Source: Rhodospirillaceae bacterium SYSU D60007 (GTDB taxonomy: Bacteria; Pseudomonadota; Alphaproteobacteria; Reyranellales; Reyranellaceae). From it: a stretch of DNA of 64,000 bases. A program made the position numbers and the translations under genes. Location: assembly GCA_003574685.1 (NCBI GenBank), contig QOCQ01000001.1, positions 248,001-312,000 on the forward strand, written 5' to 3'. The number at the start of each line of letters is the position of its first letter. Within the stretch, counting starts at the first letter, position 1. The notes below the pieces were generated by a model. It was not told where the DNA came from, did not search any database, and was given only the letters and a program-made list of their open reading frames with translations. Positions 26,354 through 38,215 of the stretch are shown piece by piece.

Positions 26354-26532
26354 ACCCGTTCCTCCTTGCCCTGTGCGCGGCAGCAAATCCGAGCCGCCCT
26401 GCGCCGTCAATCGCCGTACCTGCGGCGCACCGCTGTGCGAACCGCACGTGGCGGCGGGCACGGCATGAGGTGTATCCTCGCGCAAGGCGGACTGTGCCCG
26501 ATGCGCAACGAAGGAACTCCCGGAGACCAGGC

Positions 26533-28593
26533 ATGAGTACCGCAAATCCGGGTGGGGGCGGCCCGCCGCGCTGGCAGTCGCTGACCCCGGCAGAAGGCGC
26601 ATCGACCCGGGTCGTGGCCGATTCCGATCCTCTTGCCCGCGGACCGTCGCATCCCGGGCAGCCGTATTCGCAGCGCCCGGGCATCTCCCGCCAGCCCTTC
26701 GCGCAATCCGCCGGCGCATTTCATGCGATGACGCCGCTGCAGCCAGGCGTGGTGCTGAACAACACGCACCGCATCGACCAGATGCTGGGCCGCGGCGGCA
26801 TGGGCGAGGTCTACCGTGGCACCAACGTGCACACTGGCGACCAGGTGGCGATCAAGGTGATCCGCCCGGAACTGGTCGATGACGCGCATATGCGCGACCT
26901 GTTCCTGCGCGAGGCCATGGCGCTGCGCAAGATCAGGCATCCGGCGATCGTTTCGTATGAGGGCGCCAGCGCCGATGCTTCGGGACGCCTCTATCTGGTG
27001 ATGGACTTCGTTGAGGGACCGTCGCTGGCGCAGGTCGTCGCCCATCGTCCGTTGAGCCCGGCCCAGATACGGGCGTTGCGGCAACGTCTCGCCGACGGGC
27101 TGCAGGCAGCCCACGACCAGAATGTGGTGCACCGCGACCTGTCGCCTGACAATATCATCCTGCGCGGCGGCGACCTTAACCAGGCGACGATAATCGACTT
27201 CGGCATCGCACGGCGCATGGACGCACCGAAGACCAGTGTCATCGGCCAGAGCTTCGCCGGAAAGGTCGAGTACGCGGCGCCCGAACAGTTCGGCATGTTC
27301 ACGGGCGTCGCAGACCACCGCTCGGATATCTACACGCTGGGTCTGGTACTGGCCGCCGCCGCGACTGGCTATCCGCTCGACATGGGTGCCTCGCCGATGG
27401 CCGCCATCGAGGCGCGCAAGAAAGTGCCTGACCTCTCGCGCGTGCCTTCCGAGCTGCGTCCGGGTCTGGCCCGGATGCTCGAGCCGGATCCTGCCGCGCG
27501 GCCGCCATCGATGCGCGAGGTGGCACGGCTTGATGCGGTCGATGCGGCCGGTGGCCGGCGTAGCCGTCCCGGGCTTGTCATTGCCCTGCTGGCGGGAGGA
27601 TTGGGTCTGAGCGCAGCCGTTGCCGGTGCGTTCGCATTTGCCGATCCGGTTGGTGCTATCCGTTCGCTCTTCGACTCAGGCCTTGCCCGGGAAACCGAGG
27701 CCTGGCGAGCAACCCTGCAGACGGACACGGCTGTCGGCTACCGGGCGTTTCTCGCGAAATATCCCGCCGGCCGCTATGTGTCGGAGGCGCGCCAGCGACT
27801 GGCGGCGGCAGAGCGGCGAGAAGCGGCGGCGCGTGAGGAGGAGGCATGGCGGGCCGCACAGCAGGCGGACTCGGTCGCGGGCTACAGGTCATTTATTGGC
27901 CGCTTCCCAACGGGCCGTTACGCCGATCAGGCGCGACAGCGGCTTGCTGCAGCGGAGCGGCGCCAGGCCGGCGGCGATGAGGAAGATGAACTGTGGCGCC
28001 GGACAGAGGCAGCAAATACTGCCGACGCAGTGCGTGAGTACCTGCGGCGGTTTCCTGCCGGACGCTATGCCGATGCCGCGCGCCGCAAGCTCGCCGGCTT
28101 GCTCACGTCGACGCCGGACCCTCAGTCGCCGGTGGTGAACTGGTCGCCCGTCAACTGCGCCACCGTGCCGCTCTGGGTGCCGTCCGGCTTCACATGCCAG
28201 GTTTCCAATGAATACAACCTGCCGGGTCCCGGCGGGCGATTCCGCAGCTATACCATCGGCGGCAACGTCGGCGGTTGGCAGACGCAGGTGTGGATGCACC
28301 AGGCGCTCACGGACGTGAACATCGTCATTATCGCGCCCGCCAGCCAGTCGCTGCGGCAACTCAGTTCCCTTACCGAAGCCGGTACGGACTGGTCGGCCGT
28401 GCTCACCTATGGGGGCGCGGAGTTCATGACCTTCCGTCGAGCCAACGCGAACTGCGTGTCGCTGCGCAAGCCGGGCCTGCAGCGCGGGCAGGGCTATGCC
28501 CATGTGTTCACGGCCGTTCAGTGTGCGCCTGAGGGCCAGCCGCTTTATCCCAACGACATCAGGGCCACGATTGACGGCGTGCGGCTCAAATAA
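26533..28593 (+). CDS. membrane Ser/Thr protein kinase with three FPxGRY repeats
   Basis: The product has 686 residues from ATG 26533. After a Pro/Gly-rich start comes a Hanks-type kinase domain (about 75-335): Gly loop GRGGMGEVY, VAIK Lys, catalytic loop HRDLSPDN, DFG and a YAAPEQ activation segment. A single membrane helix follows at about 350-372. Outside it are three repeats of about 45 residues, each with a W in the first helix and a core like YRAFLAKYPAGRY followed by an Ala-rich helix. A C-terminal domain of about 150 residues ends the protein. The layout suggests a sensor kinase with an external protein- or ligand-binding part. No partner phosphatase is adjacent. Confidence 0.87.
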   Translation: MSTANPGGGGPPRWQSLTPAEGASTRVVADSDPLARGPSHPGQPYSQRPGISRQPFAQSAGAFHAMTPLQPGVVLNNTHRIDQMLGRGGMGEVYRGTNVHTGDQVAIKVIRPELVDDAHMRDLFLREAMALRKIRHPAIVSYEGASADASGRLYLVMDFVEGPSLAQVVAHRPLSPAQIRALRQRLADGLQAAHDQNVVHRDLSPDNIILRGGDLNQATIIDFGIARRMDAPKTSVIGQSFAGKVEYAAPEQFGMFTGVADHRSDIYTLGLVLAAAATGYPLDMGASPMAAIEARKKVPDLSRVPSELRPGLARMLEPDPAARPPSMREVARLDAVDAAGGRRSRPGLVIALLAGGLGLSAAVAGAFAFADPVGAIRSLFDSGLARETEAWRATLQTDTAVGYRAFLAKYPAGRYVSEARQRLAAAERREAAAREEEAWRAAQQADSVAGYRSFIGRFPTGRYADQARQRLAAAERRQAGGDEEDELWRRTEAANTADAVREYLRRFPAGRYADAARRKLAGLLTSTPDPQSPVVNWSPVNCATVPLWVPSGFTCQVSNEYNLPGPGGRFRSYTIGGNVGGWQTQVWMHQALTDVNIVIIAPASQSLRQLSSLTEAGTDWSAVLTYGGAEFMTFRRANANCVSLRKPGLQRGQGYAHVFTAVQCAPEGQPLYPNDIRATIDGVRLK

Positions 28594-28931
28594 GCGCGAA
28601 TGATGACTTTGCAGACGGCAGGAAAGCATGGTATTTCGGCGCCCGTTGACTGATCTTATGCCCCTGATGGTTGTATTCCGAAACAACTGCCCTGACAGGA
28701 CCCGCTGCGCGATCTGTGGACCGCCACCGGCATCCTGCCCGGTTGCGGCGTGAGGGGCAGCACGGCGGCAGGCGAACCCTGCAACGGTTTCGCGGATTTG
28801 GGCGAAATCCTTCCTTTTCGCGTGACGCAGGCGCGCATTTCACGGACGGCGCACGGGGGAAACCAAGTGTACGGATGTGCGGCAGGGGCGGCGTCAGTGC
28901 GACCATCGACTCGCGTTATAGTTGTCGGCTG
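28594..28931. other. 338-base intergenic region without a recognisable gene
   Basis: This lies between the kinase and the MFS gene. It contains a short hairpin (GGATTT GGGCG AAATCC near 28795) and a possible TTGACT box near 28646 with no convincing -10 partner. No RNA gene or conserved reading frame was seen. Confidence 0.4.
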
Positions 28932-30131
28932 ATGGATCAACGTCTGTTGATCGCAATCGTATGCGTCGCCCAGACTCTGTCGATGCTGGGCGCCAACGGC
29001 TATACGACCCTGCTGCCGCTGTTTCGTGGCGAATGGCAGCTTACCAACGGCCAGGCGGGCTGGATCGCGGGCAGCCAGTATTTCGGATTCATGCTGGCGG
29101 TTCCTGTGCTCTCGGCGCTCACCGATCGTTTCGACGCGCGCCGGGTCGTGCTGGCTGGCTCCACCCTCGTGCTCGTAACCAGCTATGCCTTTGCCTATTG
29201 GGCCGACGGCTTCATCAGCGCGCTGCTGATCCGCGGCTTCTACGGTGCCGGTTTCGCGGCGACCTATATGCCCGGCCTGCGCGCGCTGGTTGACGCGATC
29301 GACGACCCCAAGCTGAAGGCGCGGGCGACGACGCTGTATCTTGTGTCGTTCAGCACGGGTGTCGCACTCTCGATTCTCATTGCCGGCCAGCTTGAGCCGG
29401 TCTTCGGCTGGCGGATGGCGTTCGGCTTCGTGGCCGCGATGGCGGCGCTCGCCCTGGCGCTGAACTTCCTGTTCATGCCGGCGCGGCGCATACCTCTGGC
29501 CAAGCTTCCGGCGCTGCATGACCTGTTCGACTACCGCCCGGTGCTGCGGCACAAGCCGGCGATGGCCTATATTATTGGACAGTGCGGCCACACGTGGGAA
29601 GCGCTGGCGCTGGTATCATGGACGGTGGCCTATCTCGCCTATGTCGCCGACAAGAACGGCGGCATTGATGTCCTGTTCGGCCCGACGGACGTGGCAACCC
29701 TGGCAGCGTTTGCAGCCATTCCGGCCTCGCTGATGGGCGGCGAACTGGCCGTGCGCATGGGACGGCGGCGCCTGGTGCTCATCGGCATGGCTCTTTCCTG
29801 CCTCGGAACCCTGATGATGCCGTGGATCGGCGGCTGGCTGGGCTACACCGCCGTGGCCGGATCTATCGTCGTCCTCATGGGACTGATCTATCTCGACTCG
29901 CCCGCCATGACCGCCAGCCTTGTGGCCAATGCTCCCGAGGGGCGGACCGGTGCCGCCATGGGCCTGCACACCTCTCTCGGGTTCGCCGGCGGATTCCTTG
30001 GCCCGTGGATCCTCGGTCTGATGCTCGATCTGGTCGGGAACAGCTCAACCGGCGACTGGGGGCTGGCATTCGCCACGGTCGCGCTGGCTGGCATGATGGG
30101 CTGGATCCCCGTGCTGCGCTGGGGCCGTTGA
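28932..30131 (+). CDS. MFS transporter
   Basis: The product has 399 residues with about twelve membrane helices. The loop-2/3 motif appears as DRFDARRVVLAG, the second-half repeat as VRMGRRRLVLIG, and helix 11 carries LHTSLGFAGGFLGPW. The fold is that of a drug:proton or small-metabolite transporter; the cargo is unknown. The start at 28932 is chosen because the first helix begins a few residues later. The gene is convergent with the xerC-type gene, ten bases apart. Confidence 0.88.
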   Translation: MDQRLLIAIVCVAQTLSMLGANGYTTLLPLFRGEWQLTNGQAGWIAGSQYFGFMLAVPVLSALTDRFDARRVVLAGSTLVLVTSYAFAYWADGFISALLIRGFYGAGFAATYMPGLRALVDAIDDPKLKARATTLYLVSFSTGVALSILIAGQLEPVFGWRMAFGFVAAMAALALALNFLFMPARRIPLAKLPALHDLFDYRPVLRHKPAMAYIIGQCGHTWEALALVSWTVAYLAYVADKNGGIDVLFGPTDVATLAAFAAIPASLMGGELAVRMGRRRLVLIGMALSCLGTLMMPWIGGWLGYTAVAGSIVVLMGLIYLDSPAMTASLVANAPEGRTGAAMGLHTSLGFAGGFLGPWILGLMLDLVGNSSTGDWGLAFATVALAGMMGWIPVLRWGR

Positions 30132-30141
30132 TCCCGCCGGG

Positions 30142-31134
30142 TCAGGCACCGCGTGCCCGTGGGTGTGCGGCGCGGTAGATCGCTGCCAGCCGCGCGGCAT
30201 CGACATCCGTATAGCGCTGGGTGGTCGAGAGCGAGGCGTGACCCAGCAGTTCCTGGATCGTGCGCAGATCACCGCCGGCGCCAAGCAAATGGGTCGCGAA
30301 CGAGTGACGCAGGGCATGCGGCGTGGCGCTTTCGGGAAGGCCCAGCTTCACGCGCAGGCGGCGCACGGCACGCTGCACAACGCCGGGATCGAGCGGACCG
30401 CCGCGCGCGCCGATGAAGAACACATCCCGCGGATTCGCCGCGGCGAGAAACGGGCAGGTGGCGCGATAGCTGGCCAAGGCGGCTCTTACCTGGGGCAGCA
30501 GCGGCACCATGCGTTGCTTGCCGCCCTTGCCAGTGATGGCCACGGACGCGGCACGCGTACGCAACAGCCCCTCCACCGTACGCTTGTCGAGCGACAGCGC
30601 TTCGCTGATGCGCAAGCCCGCACCATAGAGCAGCGTCAGGATCGCCGTGTCGCGACGCGCCACCCATTCGATAGCGGCGTCGGCCTCGGTTTCGGCCAGC
30701 AGATCCCGGGTATCGCGGATGGAGAGTGCCTTGGGCACCGACTTTGGCAAGCGCGGGGTGCGCACCAGCGCAATCGCGGCATTCGACGCCAGGCCGCGCC
30801 GGTCAAGGAAACGGAAGAAGCCACGTACCGACGACAATGCCCGGGCCGTGGACGTGCGCGCCAGCTTGTCGCGCGCCCTTCGCGCCAGCCAGGCCCGGAA
30901 GTCGCCCTGGCGCAAGTCGGCCAGCGCTGCCAGACCCGGCGGGCCGCCGGTGTGCTCGGCGACGAAGGCCAGAAAATCGTGGATGTCGCGGCGATACGCC
31001 GCCACGGTGCGGTCGCCTGCGCGGCGTTCCGCGCCAAGCCACGCCACCCAGGCGTCAAGGGCCGCTGCCACATCGCGCTTTGCCGGTATCGGTACGGGCT
31101 TGACGGGCGGTTGGGGTGCAGGCCGGCGCTTCAT
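30142..31134 (-). CDS. xerC: tyrosine recombinase XerC
   Basis: The product has 330 residues. The N-terminal SAM-like core-binding domain is followed by the catalytic domain with all active-site residues: Arg in GAGLRISEAL, Lys in GKGGKQRMVPL, HxxR in HALRHSFATHLL, His in LGHASL and the nucleophile Tyr in TTQRYTDVD. XerC with XerD resolves chromosome dimers at dif. The conserved neighbourhood (DUF484, aldolase, priA) and the lack of phage genes or att repeats support chromosomal XerC rather than an integrase. No dif site was found in the window. Confidence 0.88.
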   Translation of the reverse strand: MKRRPAPQPPVKPVPIPAKRDVAAALDAWVAWLGAERRAGDRTVAAYRRDIHDFLAFVAEHTGGPPGLAALADLRQGDFRAWLARRARDKLARTSTARALSSVRGFFRFLDRRGLASNAAIALVRTPRLPKSVPKALSIRDTRDLLAETEADAAIEWVARRDTAILTLLYGAGLRISEALSLDKRTVEGLLRTRAASVAITGKGGKQRMVPLLPQVRAALASYRATCPFLAAANPRDVFFIGARGGPLDPGVVQRAVRRLRVKLGLPESATPHALRHSFATHLLGAGGDLRTIQELLGHASLSTTQRYTDVDAARLAAIYRAAHPRARGA

Positions 31135-31146
31135 TTTTGGTCGCGA

Positions 31147-31860
31147 TCACTCCGGCAGGTCAAGCCAGGCACGGATCGTATTCTCCAGCACGCGGGTAAG
31201 GAAGAACAGCAGCTCCGTCGACTGGGTGGGGCCGAAGGTGTCAGGGGAGCGGGAACCGAAGGCGATGACCCCGTCAGGCGAGCCGCTGGAAACCCGCAGC
31301 CGTACCAGCACGTCGGAACGCACGTGGCGTGCGACCGGGCCGAAGAAGGCTTCCTCGCCGAGGATGTCGCCGCGCAGCCTGGCGCTTTCGCCCGGTCCCA
31401 GGGCAGCGTCGATCGCTCCCGGCGCCAGCACGTAAACGCCGCGCACCGGCACGCGGCGCGGGGCGTCTTCGGTGCCTTCGATGGCCAGCGCGATGAAGTC
31501 GACGTCCAGCAAGCCAGGCAGCTCGTGCGTCACCGTGTGGATCAGCTTCTCGAAACTCGGCGCCTGGATGATGCTGAGCACCGCCACGTGGATACGGTTC
31601 TGCGTGATCTGGTTGGCCCGCCCGGCGCTGATCAGCTCCTGCTGAACGGCGCGCAACCGTTCGATGTCGGCGCGCAGGCGCTTGACCATGGCCTGCTGCA
31701 TGTCAACCACGCCGGCACTGCTCTGGCGCGGCGGAATCTGCAGCGTCTCAAGCAGCGCGGGATGGCGGACCAGGAAATCGGGATGGGCTTTCAGATAGGC
31801 AACGACATCATCGGCCGTCGGTGTGCTGTTACCGGCCTTGCGCGTGTCGGTGCCGGGCAT
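31147..31860 (-). CDS. DUF484 family protein
   Basis: The product has 237 residues from ATG 31860. The family opening DDVVAYLKAHPDFLVRHPALLETLQIP is clear, followed by a coiled-coil segment with VVDMQQAMVKRLRADIERLRA and a GAF-like domain ending in LLFFLTRVLENTIRAWL. The biochemical role of DUF484 is unknown. It often sits beside xerC, as here, where the gap is 12 bases and the two probably share a transcript. The GAF-like part could bind a small ligand, but no ligand residues are evident. Confidence 0.85.
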   Translation of the reverse strand: MPGTDTRKAGNSTPTADDVVAYLKAHPDFLVRHPALLETLQIPPRQSSAGVVDMQQAMVKRLRADIERLRAVQQELISAGRANQITQNRIHVAVLSIIQAPSFEKLIHTVTHELPGLLDVDFIALAIEGTEDAPRRVPVRGVYVLAPGAIDAALGPGESARLRGDILGEEAFFGPVARHVRSDVLVRLRVSSGSPDGVIAFGSRSPDTFGPTQSTELLFFLTRVLENTIRAWLDLPE

Positions 31861-31882
31861 CCCCGCTCTCCCCGCGCCGGAG

Positions 31883-32551
31883 TCAAAGGATGGACTGACC
31901 GGTCTTGGCCCAGTCGTCCAGGAAGGCCTTGAGGCCATTGTCGGTCAGCGGGTGCCGGAAGAGCTGCTTGAGAATATTCGGCGGCAGGGTCGCCACGTGG
32001 GCGCCGAGCTTCGCGGCGTCCACCACGTGCCGCGGGTGGCGCACGGAGGCGACCAGCACCTCGGTACGGAACGCAGGGTACTGGCGGTAGATCTGGACCA
32101 CGTCGGCGATCAGCGCCATGCCGTCCTCGCCGATGTCATCAAGGCGGCCGACGAAGGGCGAGATGAAGGTGGCGCCGGCCTTTGCGGCAAGGATGGCCTG
32201 GGCCGCGGAGAAACACAGCGTGACGTTCACCATGATCCCTTCGGATGAGAGCGCCTTGCAGGCACGCAGACCATCGGGCGTGAGCGGCACCTTCACCGCG
32301 ATATTGTCGTGCGCCTCCTTGCCAAGGGCATGCAGCTTCTTGCCCTCCCTCACCATCTTGTCGAACTCGGTGGCTGTCACTTCCGCGCTCACCGGGCCAG
32401 GGACGATCTCGGCGATCTCGCGGATCACATCGAGCATCGGCCGCCCCGACTTGGCGACGAGCGAAGGGTTTGTCGTGACGCCATCGAGCAGGCCGCTGGC
32501 CGCGAGGCTGCGGATCTCGGCCACATCAGCCGTGTCGACGAAGAATTTCAT
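31883..32551 (-). CDS. fructose-6-phosphate aldolase / small transaldolase
   Basis: The product has 222 residues from ATG 32551. It belongs to the short TalC/FSA group of class I aldolases: [22 protein letters not shown], the Schiff-base Lys 87 in NIAVKVPLT, and [12 protein letters not shown]. Members interconvert fructose 6-phosphate with dihydroxyacetone and glyceraldehyde 3-phosphate, or act as transaldolase in the pentose phosphate pathway. Which activity dominates cannot be told from these motifs. It is divergent from priA, with 49 bases between the starts. Confidence 0.87.
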   Translation of the reverse strand: MKFFVDTADVAEIRSLAASGLLDGVTTNPSLVAKSGRPMLDVIREIAEIVPGPVSAEVTATEFDKMVREGKKLHALGKEAHDNIAVKVPLTPDGLRACKALSSEGIMVNVTLCFSAAQAILAAKAGATFISPFVGRLDDIGEDGMALIADVVQIYRQYPAFRTEVLVASVRHPRHVVDAAKLGAHVATLPPNILKQLFRHPLTDNGLKAFLDDWAKTGQSIL

Positions 32552-32600
32552 GACCGGCCTCGCCGTTTGCCCCAAACGTCCCGCCAGATATGGTGCGCGC

Positions 32601-34862
32601 ATGGCGGCGCACCAACGCGATATTCCTTCTAGCCAATGGCCTCGGGGCGGGCAAGGTGAGGTACCGGTGCCGGACCCGCTCGCCGCGGGCGAAGAAGGCG
32701 GCGCGGTCGCCGTGCTGTTGCCCCTGCCATTGGCCGAAGCCTACGACTATCGCGTTCCCGACGGGCTTGCCGTGGCGCCGGGCGACTTTGTCGCCGTGCC
32801 GCTGGGCAGGCGCACCGTGGCGGGCGTCATCTGGGGGCCGGCGCGCGGTGGCGTCGAGGCAGCCAGGCTGCGCGACATCGAAAGCATTCTGCCCGTGCCG
32901 CCGATGAGCGCGTGCATGCGCCGCTTCGTGTCCTGGGTGGCGGCCTACACGTTGTCGCCGCCGGGGGCCGTGCTGCGCATGGCCATGAGCGTGCCAGGCG
33001 CACTGCAGCCGCCGCGTACGGAGACCGTCTATGGCCTGGCCGCCGCTTCACCTGACCCGGCCAGCCTTAAGCTGACCGTGGCGCGACGGCGCGTTCTTGA
33101 GATCCTGCAGGCCGGGCCGCTGTCGCTTGCCGAGCTGGCGCGACAGGCGGGGGTTGGAACTTCGGTCGTGAAGGGTTTGGTGGAGGCGGGGGCCCTGGAA
33201 GCCTTCCAGCGCCTGCCATCGCGCGGCGGTCCGGTTGCAGCAGTGACACCCGGCCCGACCCTTTCGCCAGCGCAGGCTGCTGCCGCAGCCGAACTGGTCG
33301 GGAAAGTGACTGCGCGGCGGTTCTCCAGCACCTTGCTCGATGGCGTGCCTGGCGCCGGCAAAACCGAAGTGTATTTCGAAGCGGTGGCAGCGGCGCTCGC
33401 CCAGGGTCGTCAGGCACTGGTCCTGCTGCCCGAGATCGCGCTGTCGGCCCAGTGGCTGGAGCGCTTCGCACGCCGGTTCGGCACGCGGCCGACGGAATGG
33501 CACTCCGACCTGACAGGCGCCGAGCGCCGGCAAGCCTGGCGCGATGTGGCCGAGAAGCGTGCCAGCGTCGTGGTGGGGGCGCGCTCGGCGCTGTTCCTGC
33601 CCTTTGCCGATCCGGGTGTCATCATTGTCGATGAGGAGCACGACGGCGCCTACAAGCAGGAAGACGGCACGATGTACAACGCGCGCGACATGGCCGTGGT
33701 GCGCGCGCGCCTGGCCGATATCCCGGTCGTGCTGGCCTCGGCGACACCGTCGCTGGAAACGCTGGCGAATACCCGTGCCGGCCGCTACGGCGCGCTGCAC
33801 CTGCCGGATCGGCACGGCGGAGCCTTGCTGCCGCGCATCGAACCGATCGACCTGCGCCGGTATGCGCCGCCGCGCGGCCGCTGGCTGGCGCAGCCCGTGG
33901 AAGCCGCAGTACGCGATACGCTGGAACGCGGCGAGCAGGTGCTGCTGTTCCTGAACCGCCGTGGCTACGCGCCGCTCACCCTGTGCCGTACCTGCGGGCA
34001 CCGCCTGCAGTGTCCGCATTGCAGCGCGTGGCTGGTGGAGCATCGCTTTCGCGGTCGTCTGATCTGCCATCACTGCGGCTACGGCGCGCCGCTGCCCGGC
34101 GCCTGCCCCGCGTGCGAGGCGAAGGACTCGTTCGTGCCCTGCGGCCCCGGCGTCGAGCGGCTGGCGGAAGAGGCGCTGGCGTTGTTTCCCGACCGGCGTA
34201 TCGAGATCTTCGCCAGCGACACGGTGGGCACGCGTCGCGCGGCACAGGCGATGGTCGAGCGCATCGCGGCCGGCGAGATCGACGTGGTGATCGGCACGCA
34301 AATGGCCGCGAAGGGTTACCACTTTCCGCTGCTGACGCTGGTCGTCGTCGTCGATGCGGACCTTGGCCTTTCCGGCGGCGATCTTCGGGCTGCCGAACGC
34401 ACCTTCCAGTTGCTCTACCAGGTCGCCGGCCGCGCCGGGCGTGCGGAGCGCCCTGGCCGGGCGCTGCTGCAAACCCATGTGCCGGAGCATCCGGTGATCC
34501 GCGCCCTGGCCAGCGGCGAGCGCGACCGCTTCGTGGCCGCCGAGATGGCGGCGCGCGAAGGCGCCGGCTGGCCACCGTTCGGTCGCCTGGCAGCACTGAT
34601 CGTTTCAGGCACCGACGAGGCCGCAACCGATGCCGCGAGCCGCGCGCTGGCGCGGGCTGCCCCGGCGATGGCTGGCGTGAAGGTTCTCGGGCCTGCGCCT
34701 GCGCCACTGTCGTTGTTGCGGGGCCGCTTTCGGCGGCGTCTGCTGCTGCGCTGTCAGCGTGACATGCGCGTGCAGGACATCCTCGCGGACTGGCTGGCAA
34801 AGATCGGCGTGCCATCGTCCGTGCGGGTACAGGTCGATATCGACCCCTATTCCTTCATGTGA
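32601..34862 (+). CDS. priA: primosomal helicase PriA
   Basis: The product has 753 residues if ATG 32601 is used; the first 25 residues are poorly conserved and the true start could be a GTG further in. The N-terminal DNA-binding domain ([12 protein letters not shown]) is followed by the helicase core: Walker [12 protein letters not shown], the DEEH box, SATPSLETL and QVAGRAGR. Eight zinc-binding cysteines lie within [13 protein letters not shown] and [17 protein letters not shown]. PriA restarts stalled replication forks. Its last 16 bases overlap the convergent methyltransferase gene. Confidence 0.9.
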   Translation: MAAHQRDIPSSQWPRGGQGEVPVPDPLAAGEEGGAVAVLLPLPLAEAYDYRVPDGLAVAPGDFVAVPLGRRTVAGVIWGPARGGVEAARLRDIESILPVPPMSACMRRFVSWVAAYTLSPPGAVLRMAMSVPGALQPPRTETVYGLAAASPDPASLKLTVARRRVLEILQAGPLSLAELARQAGVGTSVVKGLVEAGALEAFQRLPSRGGPVAAVTPGPTLSPAQAAAAAELVGKVTARRFSSTLLDGVPGAGKTEVYFEAVAAALAQGRQALVLLPEIALSAQWLERFARRFGTRPTEWHSDLTGAERRQAWRDVAEKRASVVVGARSALFLPFADPGVIIVDEEHDGAYKQEDGTMYNARDMAVVRARLADIPVVLASATPSLETLANTRAGRYGALHLPDRHGGALLPRIEPIDLRRYAPPRGRWLAQPVEAAVRDTLERGEQVLLFLNRRGYAPLTLCRTCGHRLQCPHCSAWLVEHRFRGRLICHHCGYGAPLPGACPACEAKDSFVPCGPGVERLAEEALALFPDRRIEIFASDTVGTRRAAQAMVERIAAGEIDVVIGTQMAAKGYHFPLLTLVVVVDADLGLSGGDLRAAERTFQLLYQVAGRAGRAERPGRALLQTHVPEHPVIRALASGERDRFVAAEMAAREGAGWPPFGRLAALIVSGTDEAATDAASRALARAAPAMAGVKVLGPAPAPLSLLRGRFRRRLLLRCQRDMRVQDILADWLAKIGVPSSVRVQVDIDPYSFM

Positions 34863-35656
34863 GCCTGGTCGCGGGGGCGTTTCATGTAGACGCCTATGCT
34901 CCAGTAGGTTTCGGCGTGCGTGGCGGGATCGCCGCCGATGACCCAGGCGTCCTGCGGCCGGCTGCGGGGATAGCGCAGGTTCTGCCACACCCGCGCGCGA
35001 TGCGTCCGGATGCCGAAGGACTGGCGCAGCTCGCCGGCGTCGTAGCGCGACAGCCAGTCGACCGACAGCACCTCCATATCGTTGGCAGCAGCAAGCGCCC
35101 GGAAGTCCTCGATCGTATAGCCGATGCGCACGTGGTCGCCGTCCTGGCTCGGCGAAACCCTGTCGAAACCCGGAATGTGCTTGCCCATCTCAGCCACGAA
35201 CGGTGCGCTGGGCGTGGACACCAGCAGCCGTCCGCCGGGACCGACCTGCGTGCACAGCCTCGCGAACAGCCTCTCGTCGTCCATCAGATGCTCCATCACC
35301 TCCAGGCAGCTCACCAGATCGAAACGGCCAAAATCCCAGGCCTCGTCCAGATCGACGGACTGAAAGCTGTGGCGGATCGGGAATTTCTCGAACCTGTGGC
35401 TGCGGCCAGCGACGTTGCGATCAATGCCCAGATACGATGCGACCCGGTCCGCAGATTTCCTCAGCCGCAGCAGCGCCGCACCGCTGCCGCAGCCGACGTC
35501 GAGAATCGAGACCCGTCGCTGCGGCGCGGTTTCGACGTAGTGGCGCAGATAGTCAGCACGCTCCAGGATGGTGACGTCGCGAGTCAGGCGGAAATAGCCG
35601 ATCCCGCAGAGGCTCAGCAGGGCATTGTCGAGCCTGTGGACCAGTCCGCTAGTCAT
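34847..35656 (-). CDS. class I SAM-dependent methyltransferase
   Basis: The product has 269 residues from ATG 35656; an ATG nine codons upstream is also possible. The SAM-binding motif is [16 protein letters not shown], the acidic loop SYLGID follows, and later blocks [11 protein letters not shown] and [12 protein letters not shown] are typical of the UbiE/Coq5-like group. The substrate is not evident; the form with an N-terminal lead and a long C-terminal region is seen in methyltransferases of glycans and small metabolites. It is divergent from the ATP synthase operon. Confidence 0.83.
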   Translation of the reverse strand: MTSGLVHRLDNALLSLCGIGYFRLTRDVTILERADYLRHYVETAPQRRVSILDVGCGSGAALLRLRKSADRVASYLGIDRNVAGRSHRFEKFPIRHSFQSVDLDEAWDFGRFDLVSCLEVMEHLMDDERLFARLCTQVGPGGRLLVSTPSAPFVAEMGKHIPGFDRVSPSQDGDHVRIGYTIEDFRALAAANDMEVLSVDWLSRYDAGELRQSFGIRTHRARVWQNLRYPRSRPQDAWVIGGDPATHAETYWSIGVYMKRPRDQAHMKE

Positions 35657-35970
35657 GCCGCTGTCGGAATACAAAGGAATCAAAGCGTTACCAAACCGCC
35701 GGCGGGGTCGGGCGACGATATGGGAGGCATAGTGTTCAGTAAAAGAATTTTTGTCAGTCCCGCGTCAGATTTGGTCCCATGTGGCGCGGCGCGTTGCTGA
35801 TTACCTCGCGATTCGGGGCCGCCGGTGCCTTGCTTGCATCGCCCAAACGCGTGTGCTAGCTACCGCGCGCGCTTTCGGGGGCGACCTCCGAGGGGGTCCA
35901 TTCGTTGGGAAAACGCACGGTATTCCAAGGGGTTCACACCCCATGATCCGGCCCTTGGGGACACCTGATC
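35657..35970. other. intergenic region upstream of the ATP synthase operon
   Basis: These 314 bases separate the methyltransferase gene from atpH. A promoter candidate (35830-35859) and a pair of mutually exclusive hairpins near 35929-35960 are the only structure seen. The part from 35660 to 35800 is locally AT-richer and probably holds the methyltransferase promoter. Confidence 0.5.
35830..35859 (+). promoter_or_regulatory. promoter candidate for atpHAGDC
   Basis: TTGCTT (35830-35835) and TGCTAG (35854-35859) are 18 bases apart, about 105 bases before the atpH GTG. The fit to consensus is modest. Confidence 0.35.
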
Positions 35971-38060
<2,090 letters not shown>

Positions 38061-38099
38061 GCGGAGAGGCACCACGTATGCCTGGCATTTGCTGGGAGC

Positions 38100-38135
38100 G
38101 CGCCACTCCAGTGGCGCACCGGCCCGAAGGGCCGG
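38100..38135. repeat. two adjacent hairpins in the atpA-atpG gap
   Basis: GCGCCACT and AGTGGCGC form an eight-base stem with a two-base loop (38100-38117). It is followed at once by CCGGCCC GAA GGGCCGG (38119-38135). GCCGGCTC at 38131-38138 can also pair with GAGCCGGC at 38173-38180. There is no T tract, so this looks like an RNA-processing, stabilising or REP-like element rather than a terminator. Confidence 0.6.
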
Positions 38136-38215
38136 CTCATGGCACAAGCGTGAGCTGGTGCGTTGCAGTCAAGAGCCGGCGCTGCGCGCCCACGCTCTCA
38201 GCGGAATAAGCGCCG

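Noticed and set aside
30142-31134. Phage or island integrase
   Set aside because: The gene sits in a conserved chromosomal block with DUF484, an aldolase and priA. No tRNA, att repeat or phage gene is nearby.
38100-38135. Intrinsic terminator splitting the ATP synthase operon
   Set aside because: There is no T tract after either stem, and atpG, atpD and atpC must be made with atpH and atpA.
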